Positions 7,563-17,039 of a DNA stretch of 36,301 bases are shown here, in pieces. The DNA comes from an uncultured Flavobacteriales bacterium (GTDB taxonomy: Bacteria; Bacteroidota; Bacteroidia; Flavobacteriales; Flavobacteriaceae). The DNA lies in assembly GCA_913020155.1 (NCBI GenBank), contig CAJWBA010000020.1:1-36301 (forward strand). Reading direction: 5' to 3'. The notes under the pieces were generated by a model. That model saw nothing but the letters and a program-made list of their open reading frames with translations. It did no database searches and was not told the origin of the DNA. The translations under genes and the position numbers were made by a program. How positions within the stretch are numbered: position 1 is the first letter of the stretch; every line of letters starts with the position of its first letter.

Positions 7563-10500
7563 ATGACCCTATATTTGCAAAAAATAATACGGATCGAATC
7601 TTTGATCACTTCTTTTTCGGATACACAAAATCAAAAAGCGCTAGAAGAACGACTTTTAAGGAATGATTCTAGTTTATTTTTGAAAGGAACCGTAGGTTCT
7701 GGAATCAGTTTTGTACTAGCAAATAGTTTCAAAATAGTTGGTAAAACAATGCTTTTTATCTGTGAGGATCGCGAAAAAGCTGCTTATCAGCTTAATGATT
7801 TTGAACGGATTCTTGGAAATAATAACGTCCTTTTTTTTCCTTCGAGTTATCGAAAACCCTATCAAACAGAAACTACAGATAATGCTAATGTGCTGCTTCG
7901 ATCAGAGGTTTTAACCAAGTTGGGGAATTCTAAAAAACCTAAACTCATAGTCAGCTACCCGCAAGCAATTTTCGAAAAAGTAGTTTCTCAAACTACCTTA
8001 AAAAGAAATACCCTTGAAATTGTAAAAGACAGTATATTATCAATTGATTTTATAAACGAATTACTTTTCGAATATCAATTTGAACGGGTTGATTTCGTAA
8101 CCCAACCTGGAGAGTTTTCTGTTCGAGGTGGAATTATCGATGTATTTTCTTTTTCAAATCAACATCCCTTCCGAATTGAATTTTACGATGATCGGGTAGA
8201 AAGCTTGAGGAGTTTTGACGTAGAAACTCAACTTTCTATTTCGCCTCGCAACAAAATTCAGTTACTCCCAAATACTTCTGAAGGTTTTACCAAAGCCAAG
8301 AGGAAAAACTTGATTGAGGTAATTGCACCCAAAGGATTGTTGATTACTCAAAATTTTGATTTTATCGGTGCTCGAATAGAACACTATTTTGGAGAAGCAG
8401 TTGAAAGCTTTGAAAAATTAGAAACCGAAACCCAAAACTTGGCTCCCGATATTTTGTTTACCTCAAAAGAAGATTTTATTCGAGCAGCATCCTCGCTTTC
8501 TTCGCTAAGTTTGAGCAAGACTAATGCGCTCCCAAAGCAAGAGAAGATATTTTTCAAACAAAGTCCCCAACCTGCATTTAACCGGAAGTTTGATCGTTTG
8601 ATCAATTACCTCAACGAAAACCACGAAAAGGGTTATCAAAACTACATCTGTTGTGCGAGTGAGCAACAAGCCCAAAGGTTCAAAGATATTTTTGAGGAAG
8701 GTGAAGAAATTGTACACTACAAAACCCTAGTTACTCCGCTTTTTCAGGGATTTGAAGACGTTGATGTTAAAATTGCTTGTTTTACCGATCATCAAATTTT
8801 TGAACGCTATCACAAATACCAACTCAAAACTACTAAAGCAAAAAAAGAAGCACTTACCCTAAAGGAGCTTACCCATCTAAAAGTAGGAGATTATGTGACC
8901 CACATAGATCATGGTATTGGTCAGTTTGGTGGTCTTCAAAAAATTGATGTTGAGGGGAATCAGCAGGAAGCAATTAAACTTGTTTACGCAGACCGCGATA
9001 TCCTGTACCTCAGTATTCATTCTTTACACAAAATCTCAAGGTTTAATGGTAAAGATGGAAAGGTTCCCAAGATTTATAAATTGGGTTCAGCTGCATGGAA
9101 AAATCTAAAACAGAAAACAAAAACCCGAGTTAAACAGATTGCATTTAATCTGATTGAGCTCTATGCAAAAAGACGTCAAAAAATTGGTTATGCATGTGAT
9201 CCAGATAGTTATCTACAACACGAACTGGAGGCTTCTTTTCTTTTTGAAGATACTCCAGATCAAAGCTCAGCAACTGCCGATGTCAAAAAAGATATGGAGA
9301 GGGAGCAACCTATGGATCGATTGGTTTGTGGAGATGTTGGTTTTGGAAAAACTGAAGTAGCCATTCGAGCAGCATTCAAATCAGTTGATAACAGCAAACA
9401 AGTTGCTGTCTTAGTTCCAACTACCATTCTAGCTTTTCAACATTTTAAGAATTTTTCTAAACGCCTAGAAAACCTTCCTGTTCGTGTAGATTACCTCAAC
9501 CGCTTTCGTTCGGCAAAAGACAAAAAACAAATCATTGAGGATCTCAAAGCTGGTAAAATCGATATTCTGATCGGTACACATCAATTGGTTGGTAAAGGTG
9601 TAGAATTCAAAGATCTTGGTCTTTTGGTTGTTGATGAAGAACAAAAATTTGGAGTTGCAGTCAAAGAAAAACTCCAAGCACTCAAAACCAATGTTGATGT
9701 ATTAACACTTACTGCTACTCCCATTCCGCGTACGCTTCAATTCAGTTTAATGGCGGCCAGAGACATGTCCGTTATTGCAACTCCCCCGCCTAATCGATAC
9801 CCCATTGAAAGTGAGGTAATCCGTTTTAATGAGGAGTCGATTCGAGATAGTATTTCCTATGAAATAGAACGTGGGGGTCAAGTTTTTTTCATTCACAACC
9901 GCGTGGAAAACATCACCGAAGTAGCTGGTTTGCTTCAACGACTTATTCCTGATGCACGAATTCGTATCAGCCATGGCCAAATGGACGGGAAAAAACTGGA
10001 AGAAAATCTTTTGGGATTTATGGATGGTAGCTACGATATCTTAGTGGCAACAACAATTGTCGAAAATGGATTGGATGTTCCCAATGCCAATACAATTTTT
10101 ATAAACAGCGCGCAAAACTTTGGGTTGAGTGATCTCCATCAAATGAGAGGTCGTGTTGGGAGAAGTAATAAAAAAGCATTTTGTTATTTTATTACTCCAC
10201 CCTTCAATGTCTTATCGAGTGATGCCCAAAAAAGAATTCAAGCCATCGAACAATTTGCAGCTCTGGGATCTGGCATTCTAATTGCCATGAAAGATTTAGA
10301 GATTCGAGGAGCAGGAGATTTACTAGGAGGAGAACAAAGTGGTTTCATAAACGATATCGGATTTGAAACTTATCAGAAGATTTTGAAAGAAGCCATTGAT
10401 GAGTTGAAAGAAAATGAATTCAAATCCTTGTATGGTAAATCTGAAAAAGGAGATCCAAAAACCTTTGTTAAGGAAATTCAAATTGACACAGACTTAGAAG

Positions 10501-10928
10501 TGCTATTCCCAGATCACTTCATCAATAGCGTAAGTGAGCGTCTTACACTCTACAAACGTTTAGGAGCTTTGAAGGGTGAAAATGAACTAGAGGCATACCA
10601 AAAGGAGATTGAAGATCGATTTGGACCCTTGCCCCATGAGGCCGAAGCTTTGTTGGATAGTGTTCGTTTGAAATGGAAAGCCGCTCATTTGGGAATTGAA
10701 CGCATTTTGCTGAAAAAAAATCAGTGCATTGGATATTTTATTGCTAACCAAGAAAGCGCATTTTACCAAACTGATCGTTTCCACCAACTCTTGGTTTGGG
10801 TTCAACAAAATCCAAACCGGGTAAACATTAAAGAAAAACAAACCAAAAATGGTTTAAGATTGCGACTTGCTTTTAACAAGGTAAGTTCTGTAAAACAAGC
10901 TTTTGATCTTCTTCCTGACCTAGAGTGA
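7563..10928 (+). CDS. mfd: Transcription-repair coupling factor
   Basis: Mfd is the ATP-driven translocase that removes RNA polymerase stalled at DNA lesions and recruits UvrA. From the chosen ATG it is 1121 aa. The N-terminal part is the UvrB-like region ([31 protein letters not shown]). The RNA-polymerase interaction domain follows ([19 protein letters not shown]). The helicase motifs are Walker [10 protein letters not shown] (about 590), DEEQ (about 690), TATPIPRTL and QMRGRVGRS, and a C-terminal TRCF domain closes the protein. An earlier ATG at 7497 would add 22 mostly basic residues; 7563 fits the family N-terminus and has an AGAGG upstream. Its end overlaps the convergent ACT-domain gene by 9 nt. 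Confidence 0.96.
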   Translation: MTLYLQKIIRIESLITSFSDTQNQKALEERLLRNDSSLFLKGTVGSGISFVLANSFKIVGKTMLFICEDREKAAYQLNDFERILGNNNVLFFPSSYRKPYQTETTDNANVLLRSEVLTKLGNSKKPKLIVSYPQAIFEKVVSQTTLKRNTLEIVKDSILSIDFINELLFEYQFERVDFVTQPGEFSVRGGIIDVFSFSNQHPFRIEFYDDRVESLRSFDVETQLSISPRNKIQLLPNTSEGFTKAKRKNLIEVIAPKGLLITQNFDFIGARIEHYFGEAVESFEKLETETQNLAPDILFTSKEDFIRAASSLSSLSLSKTNALPKQEKIFFKQSPQPAFNRKFDRLINYLNENHEKGYQNYICCASEQQAQRFKDIFEEGEEIVHYKTLVTPLFQGFEDVDVKIACFTDHQIFERYHKYQLKTTKAKKEALTLKELTHLKVGDYVTHIDHGIGQFGGLQKIDVEGNQQEAIKLVYADRDILYLSIHSLHKISRFNGKDGKVPKIYKLGSAAWKNLKQKTKTRVKQIAFNLIELYAKRRQKIGYACDPDSYLQHELEASFLFEDTPDQSSATADVKKDMEREQPMDRLVCGDVGFGKTEVAIRAAFKSVDNSKQVAVLVPTTILAFQHFKNFSKRLENLPVRVDYLNRFRSAKDKKQIIEDLKAGKIDILIGTHQLVGKGVEFKDLGLLVVDEEQKFGVAVKEKLQALKTNVDVLTLTATPIPRTLQFSLMAARDMSVIATPPPNRYPIESEVIRFNEESIRDSISYEIERGGQVFFIHNRVENITEVAGLLQRLIPDARIRISHGQMDGKKLEENLLGFMDGSYDILVATTIVENGLDVPNANTIFINSAQNFGLSDLHQMRGRVGRSNKKAFCYFITPPFNVLSSDAQKRIQAIEQFAALGSGILIAMKDLEIRGAGDLLGGEQSGFINDIGFETYQKILKEAIDELKENEFKSLYGKSEKGDPKTFVKEIQIDTDLEVLFPDHFINSVSERLTLYKRLGALKGENELEAYQKEIEDRFGPLPHEAEALLDSVRLKWKAAHLGIERILLKKNQCIGYFIANQESAFYQTDRFHQLLVWVQQNPNRVNIKEKQTKNGLRLRLAFNKVSSVKQAFDLLPDLE

Positions 10929-11579
10929 CTTCAGGTCCTTAATCACTTTAAAAGCTGTGTTCACTGAATCTTCATCAACCAGAATTGTAAATTCATTAGA
11001 AGTCGATATGACTTGTATAATATTGACTCCTTCCCAAGACAAGCGTTGAAAAATAAAATAATAGATCCCCGGGATGTAAACATTCTCTGTGGGAAGCTTT
11101 ATTGTGACAGAAGATAAATTTTCAGATTTTTCTAGTAAAAGTTCCTCGCTAAAATAGGTTTCAATCAAATGACTCATATTACCGCTTATTACAATATTGG
11201 ATTCTGACACTCCTCTAGATGAAGTGTAAAAAGCAGACTTATTATCGTTGACCTGTGACAAAAAAGAAGATTGAGCACTCAGTAAGGTGTCCGAGATTTT
11301 AAAACTGTAATCAACCAGTGATGACCGAACTGTGATGTCCCCTATTTCTCTCAAAACCTTTATAATTTTGTGAGTTGAAAGAAATTCCATGTTGTCTGAA
11401 ATTCTTTTCAAAGCCATCACTATTGCTCCATTTCTTACTTCTTTTTGAAGTGTAATTTCAATTTCAGGTTGAATTTGTCGTGCCAAAGAAGTTAAATTTA
11501 TGATTCCCTGTGATAAGGCTGTTGATAAAAAAGGTTTAGTTTTGATGTAATTCTCAACCGCTGAAGAGATAGTTTTCAT
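10920..11579 (-). CDS. Free-standing ACT-domain protein of unknown role
   Basis: From ATG 11577-11579 the product is 219 aa. Its last ~65 residues (SSVTIKLPTENVYIPGIYYF..., LSWEGVNIIQVISTSNEFTILVDE) have the beta-alpha-beta pattern and the PGI-x-Y, GVNI and STSNEFTILV signatures of an ACT domain like that in aspartate kinases, where it binds amino acids. The N-terminal ~150 residues are mainly helical (TALSQGIINLTSLARQI, NGAIVMALKRI) and hold no kinase or HTH motif I can name. A longer frame to 11705 is unlikely because it would run through the end of the yraN pseudogene. The gene converges on mfd with a 9-nt overlap. It may be an amino-acid sensor or partner of another enzyme; this is inference. 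Confidence 0.7.
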   Translation of the reverse strand: MKTISSAVENYIKTKPFLSTALSQGIINLTSLARQIQPEIEITLQKEVRNGAIVMALKRISDNMEFLSTHKIIKVLREIGDITVRSSLVDYSFKISDTLLSAQSSFLSQVNDNKSAFYTSSRGVSESNIVISGNMSHLIETYFSEELLLEKSENLSSVTIKLPTENVYIPGIYYFIFQRLSWEGVNIIQVISTSNEFTILVDEDSVNTAFKVIKDLKSL

Positions 11580-11602
11580 TGATAAAATTGTTAAATACAA
11601 AT

Positions 11603-11610
11603 CAAAAGTA
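11603..11610 (-). promoter_or_regulatory. -7-like box (TACTTTTG) upstream of the ACT-domain gene
   Basis: Minus-strand TACTTTTG matches TAnnTTTG and lies 23 nt upstream of the ATG at 11579, which also supports that start over the longer one. No -33 element is clear at the usual spacing. Confidence 0.45.
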
Positions 11611-11623
11611 TGGAAAATATATA

Positions 11624-11649
11624 CAAATTGTTTTTTTTGTAACAATTTG
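11624..11649. repeat. Perfect 9-bp inverted repeat around an A/T spacer
   Basis: CAAATTGTT (11624-11632) and AACAATTTG (11641-11649) are perfect inverted copies separated by 8 nt (TTTTTTGT). The element begins immediately after the stop of the yraN pseudogene and lies 45-70 nt upstream of the ACT-gene ATG. It could be the old yraN terminator or an operator for the ACT gene. Confidence 0.5.
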
Positions 11650-12010
11650 TCAAAAAGAATAAAAGGTATTTTCAATATGTTCACCCATCCATTGACCCTT
11701 TTCAACTAAATAAGTTATGATTTAAAACGAACTTCACCTTGAAGGTTTTTATTTTGAATGTAAGCGTCTATTGCCATTATCAATAACTGAATTATTTTCT
11801 TGCTGACAAAAGACTCTGAGTTCCCAAAAAAAAGGTGATGATCGTGCTTTTACTTCAACAAAAGCAATAAAATCATCTCGAATAGTAATGATATCGATCT
11901 CTGCTTTTCGATATCTGTAATTCTGTTCTGAAATGGTATACCTTTTATTTTTGTGATATGCTGAAGATTTTTGTTCTTGCAATTTGACCGAAGGTGAAGG
12001 ATTCACTCAT
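11650..12010 (-). pseudogene. yraN: Broken YraN/UPF0102 nuclease-fold protein
   Basis: Three reading frames together give one complete ~119-residue UPF0102 protein, the normal family length. It starts at ATG 12008-12010 (MSESFTFGQI), shifts near 11978 to EQKSSAYHKNKRYTISEQNYR and YRKAEIDIITIRDDFIAFVE, whose AEID and FVEVKARSS are the family's PD-(D/E)XK-like core. It shifts again in the A8 run at 11826-11833 to GNSESFVSKKIIQLLIMAID, and again near 11720 to IITYLVEKGQWMGEHIENTF, ending at TGA 11650-11652. Each frame matches the expected next part of the family, so this is a recently broken gene or carries sequencing indels. No homologue function is firmly established. It is divergent from metG. 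Confidence 0.85.
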
Positions 12011-12063
12011 AATAAATTTGGATTGACCTACACAAAATAGTATACCGCCTAAGAAAAAAGGCT

Positions 12064-12071
12064 TATTTTTG
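12064..12071 (+). promoter_or_regulatory. Bacteroidota -7 box (TATTTTTG) for metG
   Basis: TATTTTTG matches TAnnTTTG and ends 14 nt before the metG ATG at 12086. Its final G is the first base of a possible GTG start at 12071; a -7 element there argues that translation begins at 12086 on a very short leader. Confidence 0.6.
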
Positions 12072-12085
12072 TGAAAATTATTTTT

Positions 12086-14146
12086 ATGGCTCTTACTGCA
12101 AAACGATACACCATAACTGCTGCACTTCCCTACACAAACGGTCCTATTCATATTGGACACCTCGCTGGAGTGTATGTTCCAGCAGATATTTACAGTCGTT
12201 ATTTGCGTGCCCAAAAAAAAGATGTTGTCTTTATTTGCGGAAGCGATGAACATGGGGTTGCCATTTCAATACGAGCAAAAGAAGAAGGTATCAGCCCAAA
12301 AGAGATTATTGATAAATACGACCAAATGATTCGTACTTCATTTGATCAGTTGGGAATTTCATTTGACAATTACTCTCGTACCTCATCAGAAATTCATCAT
12401 GAAACAGCTTCAGAAATTTTTACAAAAATGAATGATACTGGAAAGTTCTCTGAGGAAGTAACCGAGCAATTGTACGATCCTAAGGCAAATCAATTTTTAG
12501 CTGATCGATTTGTTACAGGTACTTGCCCTAAGTGTCAGCACCCTGAAGCCTACGGAGATCAATGTGAACAATGTGGAAGTTCTTTGAATGCTACTGAATT
12601 GATTTATCCGAAATCAACCTTATCTGGTGCCATACCTGTTTTAAAAAAGACAAAACATTGGTTTTTACCTTTAGATCAGTACCAGGACTTTATGAAGAAA
12701 TGGATTATTGAAGGACATAAAGAGGATTGGAAACCTAATGTTTATGGACAAGTAAAATCATGGGTAGATGATGGACTCCGACCAAGGGCTGTTACCCGTG
12801 ATTTAGATTGGGGTATTCCTGTTCCTGTTGACGGTGCTGATGGAAAAGTTCTATATGTTTGGTTTGATGCTCCAATAGGATACATTTCTTCGACCAAAGA
12901 ATGGGCAGCAAAAAACAATAAAGATTGGGAACCTTATTGGAAAGATAAAGAAACTTCCCTGATCCACTTTATTGGAAAAGATAACATTGTTTTTCACTGT
13001 ATTATTTTCCCGTGTATTCTAAAAGCTTCAGGAAATTACATATTACCAGAAAATGTTCCCGCAAATGAGTTTTTAAATTTAGAGGGAAATAAAATATCTA
13101 CCTCCAAGAATTGGGCGGTTTGGCTGCATGAATATATAGAAGAATTTCCGGATCAAGAAGATGTTTTGCGGTACGTTTTAACAGCAAATGCTCCCGAGAC
13201 AAAGGATAACGATTTTACGTGGAAAGATTTTCAAGCAAGAAATAATAATGAATTGGTTGCAATCTTCGGAAACTTCATCAACCGAGTAAGTGTTTTGACC
13301 CAAAAATATTATGAAGGATGTGTTCCTGCCCGAAAAGACTTAACTCAAGAGGACGAGAAAACACTAGATAAGATGAGGGCTTTTCCAGCTATCATAGGGA
13401 GCAGTATTGAACGATACCGTTTTAGAGAAGCCAGTCAAGAGCTTATGAATTTGGCCCGACTGGGTAATAAATATTTGGCAGACCAAGAACCTTGGAAAAT
13501 AATAAAAGTAGATCCAGAGCGGGTAAAAACAATTATAAATATTGCCTTACAGATTGCCGCTACTCTTGCAACTGTTGCAGAACCTTTTTTGCCATTTAGT
13601 ACAAAAAAATTAAGATGTATTCTAAACATTAATAACCCATCTGATTGGAATGAAATTACTACTTCAACAGATGTTTTATCGGCAGGGCATGTTGTTGGAG
13701 GTCAAGAGCTTCTTTTTTCTAAGATAGATGATAGCACCATAGAAGCTCAGTTGGACAAACTTGAAGCCTCCAAGAAAAGTAATTTAGAAGCTAATTTCGA
13801 ATTGCCCCCAGTAAAAGAAAACATAAGTTTTGATAATTTTAACGCCATGGATCTTCGAACAGGTACCGTTATTGAAGCTGAAAAAATTAAAAAAACTAAA
13901 AAATTAATAAACCTAAAAGTAGATCTCGGTTTTGAAGTAAGAACAATTGTATCAGGTATCGCCGAAAGCTATGCAGCAGAAGAAATGATTGGGAAAAAAG
14001 TAACTGTTTTAGCCAATCTTGCTCCTAGAAACATAAAAGGAGTTAAAAGTCAAGGAATGCTACTTATGACCGAAAACAAGAATGGAAAACTTATTATCGT
14101 AGGTCCCGAAGACAGCAGTATGGGTAATGGATTTGAAATTAATTAA
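12086..14146 (+). CDS. metG: Methionyl-tRNA synthetase
   Basis: This class I aminoacyl-tRNA synthetase charges tRNA-Met in the cytoplasm; it is 686 aa from ATG 12086. The N-terminal Rossmann domain has the HIGH motif [10 protein letters not shown] zinc knuckle with paired cysteines (CPKC ... CEQCG, about residues 150-168) is inserted in it. The second ATP-binding motif is KISTSKNW (about 336), a usual variant of KMSKS. The last ~100 residues form the EMAPII-like tRNA-binding OB fold ([20 protein letters not shown]), which dimerises the enzyme. Its TAA overlaps the ATG of the next gene by one base, so the two are translationally coupled. Confidence 0.97.
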   Translation: MALTAKRYTITAALPYTNGPIHIGHLAGVYVPADIYSRYLRAQKKDVVFICGSDEHGVAISIRAKEEGISPKEIIDKYDQMIRTSFDQLGISFDNYSRTSSEIHHETASEIFTKMNDTGKFSEEVTEQLYDPKANQFLADRFVTGTCPKCQHPEAYGDQCEQCGSSLNATELIYPKSTLSGAIPVLKKTKHWFLPLDQYQDFMKKWIIEGHKEDWKPNVYGQVKSWVDDGLRPRAVTRDLDWGIPVPVDGADGKVLYVWFDAPIGYISSTKEWAAKNNKDWEPYWKDKETSLIHFIGKDNIVFHCIIFPCILKASGNYILPENVPANEFLNLEGNKISTSKNWAVWLHEYIEEFPDQEDVLRYVLTANAPETKDNDFTWKDFQARNNNELVAIFGNFINRVSVLTQKYYEGCVPARKDLTQEDEKTLDKMRAFPAIIGSSIERYRFREASQELMNLARLGNKYLADQEPWKIIKVDPERVKTIINIALQIAATLATVAEPFLPFSTKKLRCILNINNPSDWNEITTSTDVLSAGHVVGGQELLFSKIDDSTIEAQLDKLEASKKSNLEANFELPPVKENISFDNFNAMDLRTGTVIEAEKIKKTKKLINLKVDLGFEVRTIVSGIAESYAAEEMIGKKVTVLANLAPRNIKGVKSQGMLLMTENKNGKLIIVGPEDSSMGNGFEIN

Positions 14147-15060
14147 TGAAATTGAGTTTGCTCAATGTTGCCTTTCATCCAATTTATCAACTGCCCCTTT
14201 CTTCAAAACATCGGTTTCCAATGGAAAAATACGATTTGCTTCCAAAGCAGTTGATTTATGAGGGCACTTGTAGTTCCGAAGACTTTTTTAGTCCAATTGC
14301 TGCAGATCAATCTGCCGTAGAAAGGATTCACCATCCAGATTATGTGAACAAACTTTTGAAACTCGATTTGAATAAAAAAGAGGTTCGAAAAATTGGTTTC
14401 CCACTAAGCAAGCAACTTATTGAGAGAGAGTTCATCATTGCAGGAGGAACTATTCAAGGAGCTTTAAAGGCAATGAATTCTGGAATTGCCATGAATATTG
14501 CTGGGGGAACTCACCACGCATTTAAAAGTCATGGTGAGGCATTTTGTTTGTTAAACGATCAAGCAATTGCTGCTCAGTATCTTTTAGATCAAAAGCTAGC
14601 TGATGCTATTTTGGTGATTGACCTGGATGTTCATCAAGGCAATGGAACAGCAAAAATTTTTGAAAATAATTCCAATGTATTTACTTTTTCAATGCATGGT
14701 AAAAAAAACTACCCTTTTCAAAAAGAACAAAGTAATTTAGATTTAGAACTTGAAGACAATTGTTCTGATGAAGAATTTATTGATCGTTTGAAAAAGACTT
14801 TACCTAAATTGATAGATGAACTCAAACCGGATTTTATTTTTTATTTAAGTGGTGTTGACGTTTTGGAAACAGATAAACTGGGACGAATTGGAATGACGAT
14901 TAACGGTTGTAAACAACGAGATATCTATGTTTTTGAACAATGTAAGTTACATGACATTCCAGTTCAATGCAGTATGGGTGGAGGATATTCGAAAGATATC
15001 AAAATAATTATTGATGCTCATGCCAACACATTTAGATCCGCCAAAGACATTTTTGATTAG
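14146..15060 (+). CDS. Histone-deacetylase-superfamily (AcuC-like) hydrolase
   Basis: This 304-aa protein belongs to the arginase/deacetylase superfamily, zinc enzymes that remove acetyl groups from protein lysines or small amides such as polyamines. It has the catalytic His pair in AGGTHHAF, the zinc ligands Asp and His in IDLDVHQGNGTA, and the third ligand region YLSGVDVLETDKLGRIGM. The C-terminal glycine-rich loop is SMGGGYSKD. No signal peptide is seen. Its ATG overlaps the metG stop by one base (TAATG-type junction), so it is the second gene of a metG operon; whether that has meaning is unknown. It ends tail to tail with the CBS gene, overlapping by 4 nt. The substrate cannot be told from sequence. 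Confidence 0.9.
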   Translation: MKLSLLNVAFHPIYQLPLSSKHRFPMEKYDLLPKQLIYEGTCSSEDFFSPIAADQSAVERIHHPDYVNKLLKLDLNKKEVRKIGFPLSKQLIEREFIIAGGTIQGALKAMNSGIAMNIAGGTHHAFKSHGEAFCLLNDQAIAAQYLLDQKLADAILVIDLDVHQGNGTAKIFENNSNVFTFSMHGKKNYPFQKEQSNLDLELEDNCSDEEFIDRLKKTLPKLIDELKPDFIFYLSGVDVLETDKLGRIGMTINGCKQRDIYVFEQCKLHDIPVQCSMGGGYSKDIKIIIDAHANTFRSAKDIFD

Positions 15061-15521
15061 CGCCAGTTTTGACTCTTCACGTTGATCGCTGCAATCACAA
15101 TATCTTTTCTGCTAATTTGTCCAACAAGCTTACCATTTTCAAGGACAGGAAATCTCCTTCTACTGGTGTTGTGGAACCTAGAAGCAGCATCGAATAATGT
15201 CATTGATGCTGGTAAAGTTTCTACTTCTTTTGTCATAAAATGCCCAACTGTTTTATCCAAAATAGGCATATTAAAATATCGACTATCCGATATTTCTTTC
15301 ATACAGTCCGCCTCTGATATCACTCCAATAAGCTTCCCACGACCGTCTACTACTGGACCTCCAGATATTTTGTTCTTTATGAAAGCGTTCATTACTTCAT
15401 GAATGGACTGATCCGTTGTAAAAAGGACTAAATTGGTTGTCATAATGTCTTTAACCAAAACTGTTGGTTGCTCAACTTTTTTCTTTGTTTCGCGCTCTCC
15501 CTGAAAACTTTTAACTGCCAT
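15057..15521 (-). CDS. CBS-domain pair protein
   Basis: This 154-aa soluble protein consists of two CBS domains, at about residues 24-80 (VKDIMTTNLVLFTTDQSIHEV ... VVDGRGKLIGVISEADC) and 90-147 (VGHFMTKEVETLPASM ... VLENGKLVGQISRKDI). Together they would form one Bateman module, a fold that usually binds adenine nucleotides and passes on an energy or ionic signal. No enzyme or transporter domain is attached, so it probably acts by binding a partner. Such stand-alone CBS-pair proteins are widespread in Bacteroidota without an assigned role. It is transcribed from its own region, divergent from the next gene. Confidence 0.9.
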   Translation of the reverse strand: MAVKSFQGERETKKKVEQPTVLVKDIMTTNLVLFTTDQSIHEVMNAFIKNKISGGPVVDGRGKLIGVISEADCMKEISDSRYFNMPILDKTVGHFMTKEVETLPASMTLFDAASRFHNTSRRRFPVLENGKLVGQISRKDIVIAAINVKSQNWR

Positions 15522-15676
15522 AATTATTGTTTTTGCTTATCTCTAAGTTATGAAAAAATAAATTGATGCCTATTTTTCAGTTGCTTTAAAGGGCTTAAAC
15601 TGAGATTCCAAGTAGATTTAATCTCTTTTATCCTGAACTTCTCCTTATCTTTAAATCAAATTTTAATTTAAAAATC

Positions 15677-16489
15677 TTGTCAAAAAATATTGGTGTTTTA
15701 GGGTGTGGTTGGCTAGGGCTTCCTCTGGCAGAGTACTTATTAAAATCTGGGCATCGTGTAAGTGGTAGTTCAACCTCTAAGTCAAAAATATCGATGTTAA
15801 ATTCAAAAAAAATCACCCCTTATTTACTTAAAGTTTCAAAAGATGGCATCGATGGTGATTTGGGTTTTTTCGATGAGCTAGATCTTATCATTATTGCCAT
15901 CCCTCCTAGGTTGAAATCAAATCCCAAAAAAAGGTTTGATTTAATGATAAAACAGTGTAAAAAAGTCTGTATCGACCATAATATTAGGGAAGTTATTTTT
16001 ATCAGCAGTACTTCGGTTTATGGAAATTTGTCTGGAGTATTAACCGAAGAAAGTCAATTACTTCCTGAGTCGATATCTGGGAAGCAACTCGTAAGTTGTG
16101 AAAATTTATTAGTCAATACTCCAGAGTTTTCTACAACCATACTCAGAATGGGAGGCCTTATTGGTGCGGATAGGCATCCTATTTTTCAACTAAGCAAAAA
16201 AACATTCGTTGATAACCCCAACGGAAGAGTAAATTTGATCCACTTGACTGATTGTATTCAAATCATAAACTCTTTAATAAATCGTAAAATTGTCAACAAT
16301 GTTTATAACTGCGTAACTCCTTATCATCCAAGTAGAAATAAATATTATAATCAAATAGCCGATCAATTAGGTTGTAAACGAGCTGTTTTCAAAGGAATTA
16401 ACACCATTAATCGACAGGTTTCATCAGATAAATTTATAAGAGATTTTGCTTATCAGTTTAAAGTTAAAAATTTGTTAATATTATCTTGA
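15677..16489 (+). CDS. YeeZ-like atypical SDR (NAD(P)-binding epimerase-type protein)
   Basis: This 270-aa protein is a Rossmann-fold NAD(P)-binding protein of the atypical SDR group near YeeZ. The dinucleotide motif GVLGCGWLG is at residues 6-14, followed by LAEYLLKSGHRVSGSSTS. The epimerase-like region FISSTSVYGN carries the Ser/Tyr pair expected of the fold, though the lysine of the classical YxxxK is not evident. The C-terminal part (VYNCVTPYHPSRNKYYNQIA) matches the family's end. No upstream ATG would keep the nucleotide motif near the N-terminus, and the next in-frame ATG is after it, so TTG at 15677 is the likely start. The substrate is unknown. It stands between divergent CBS and co-directional small genes. 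Confidence 0.8.
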   Translation: MSKNIGVLGCGWLGLPLAEYLLKSGHRVSGSSTSKSKISMLNSKKITPYLLKVSKDGIDGDLGFFDELDLIIIAIPPRLKSNPKKRFDLMIKQCKKVCIDHNIREVIFISSTSVYGNLSGVLTEESQLLPESISGKQLVSCENLLVNTPEFSTTILRMGGLIGADRHPIFQLSKKTFVDNPNGRVNLIHLTDCIQIINSLINRKIVNNVYNCVTPYHPSRNKYYNQIADQLGCKRAVFKGINTINRQVSSDKFIRDFAYQFKVKNLLILS

Positions 16490-16541
16490 AGCTTCTTTTT
16501 GAAGATTTAAGAGTTATTGGTAATTTTAGTAAAATTATAAA

Positions 16542-17003
16542 GTGTTGACTAGTAAGCATATTATTGAATTGTACCAAATTACATTATCTGAATGTCGTTC
16601 AGCAAAGTTAACGTACTTAAAATCTGCCGATAAACAACACTTGCCAGAACACAAGCGTTTTTTGAATCTTCAGGCTACGGTTAGAAATCGAATTTACAAT
16701 GACTTATTGTCTATTTTAGATGAGAAAGGCTTGAAACTTAGTGAATTATTTCTTCAAAATCACAATCGAGGAGAAATTATGATCTCGAGTTTAGCAACCG
16801 AAAAGCAAAATGCATTTACTAAAGCTAAGGAAAAAGATGAATCAATCATCAAATATCTTTTCAAGATCATAAACGTGGAGAAAAATACAAATACTCAAAA
16901 AAAACTAATTCGTTTTATTGATAAGCTCAAAAATTCTTTCATCACCAACCAGAATTTTGAAAAACAAACCCTAATTCACAAAGAAGAAAAAAGGGTAGGT
17001 TAA
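16542..17003 (+). CDS. Small helical protein, possibly DUF2383-like four-helix bundle
   Basis: This 153-aa protein begins with GTG at 16542 or TTG at 16545; no ATG is available nearby. It is all-helical by composition, with spaced hydrophobics and long charged helices (IIELYQITLSECRSAKLTYL, RNRIYNDLLSILDEKG, KAKEKDESIIKYLFKII) and no membrane segment or signal peptide. The layout, with an N-terminal 'ELYQITLSECRSAKLTYLKS'-type helix and a second pair of helices, resembles the ferritin-like PA2169/DUF2383 family, but the match is loose and metal ligands are not obvious. It follows the YeeZ-like gene with a 52-nt gap and converges on the small lipoprotein gene. Function unknown. Confidence 0.6.
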   Translation: MLTSKHIIELYQITLSECRSAKLTYLKSADKQHLPEHKRFLNLQATVRNRIYNDLLSILDEKGLKLSELFLQNHNRGEIMISSLATEKQNAFTKAKEKDESIIKYLFKIINVEKNTNTQKKLIRFIDKLKNSFITNQNFEKQTLIHKEEKRVG

Positions 17004-17039
17004 TTTTTCTAATTAATTCTAACCTTTCAAATTGTGTTT

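Noticed and set aside
11650-12010. Programmed frameshifting in yraN
   Set aside because: Three shifts in 360 nt, with only one at a homopolymer, are far more likely decay or sequence errors than programmed recoding.
12071-12085. GTG at 12071 as the metG start
   Set aside because: It lies within the TATTTTTG -7 box, so it would be upstream of the transcription start; ATG 12086 gives the usual N-terminus.
11945-12253. A 102-codon minus-strand frame starting inside metG
   Set aside because: Its last 21 codons are the first piece of the yraN pseudogene; the rest is antisense to metG.
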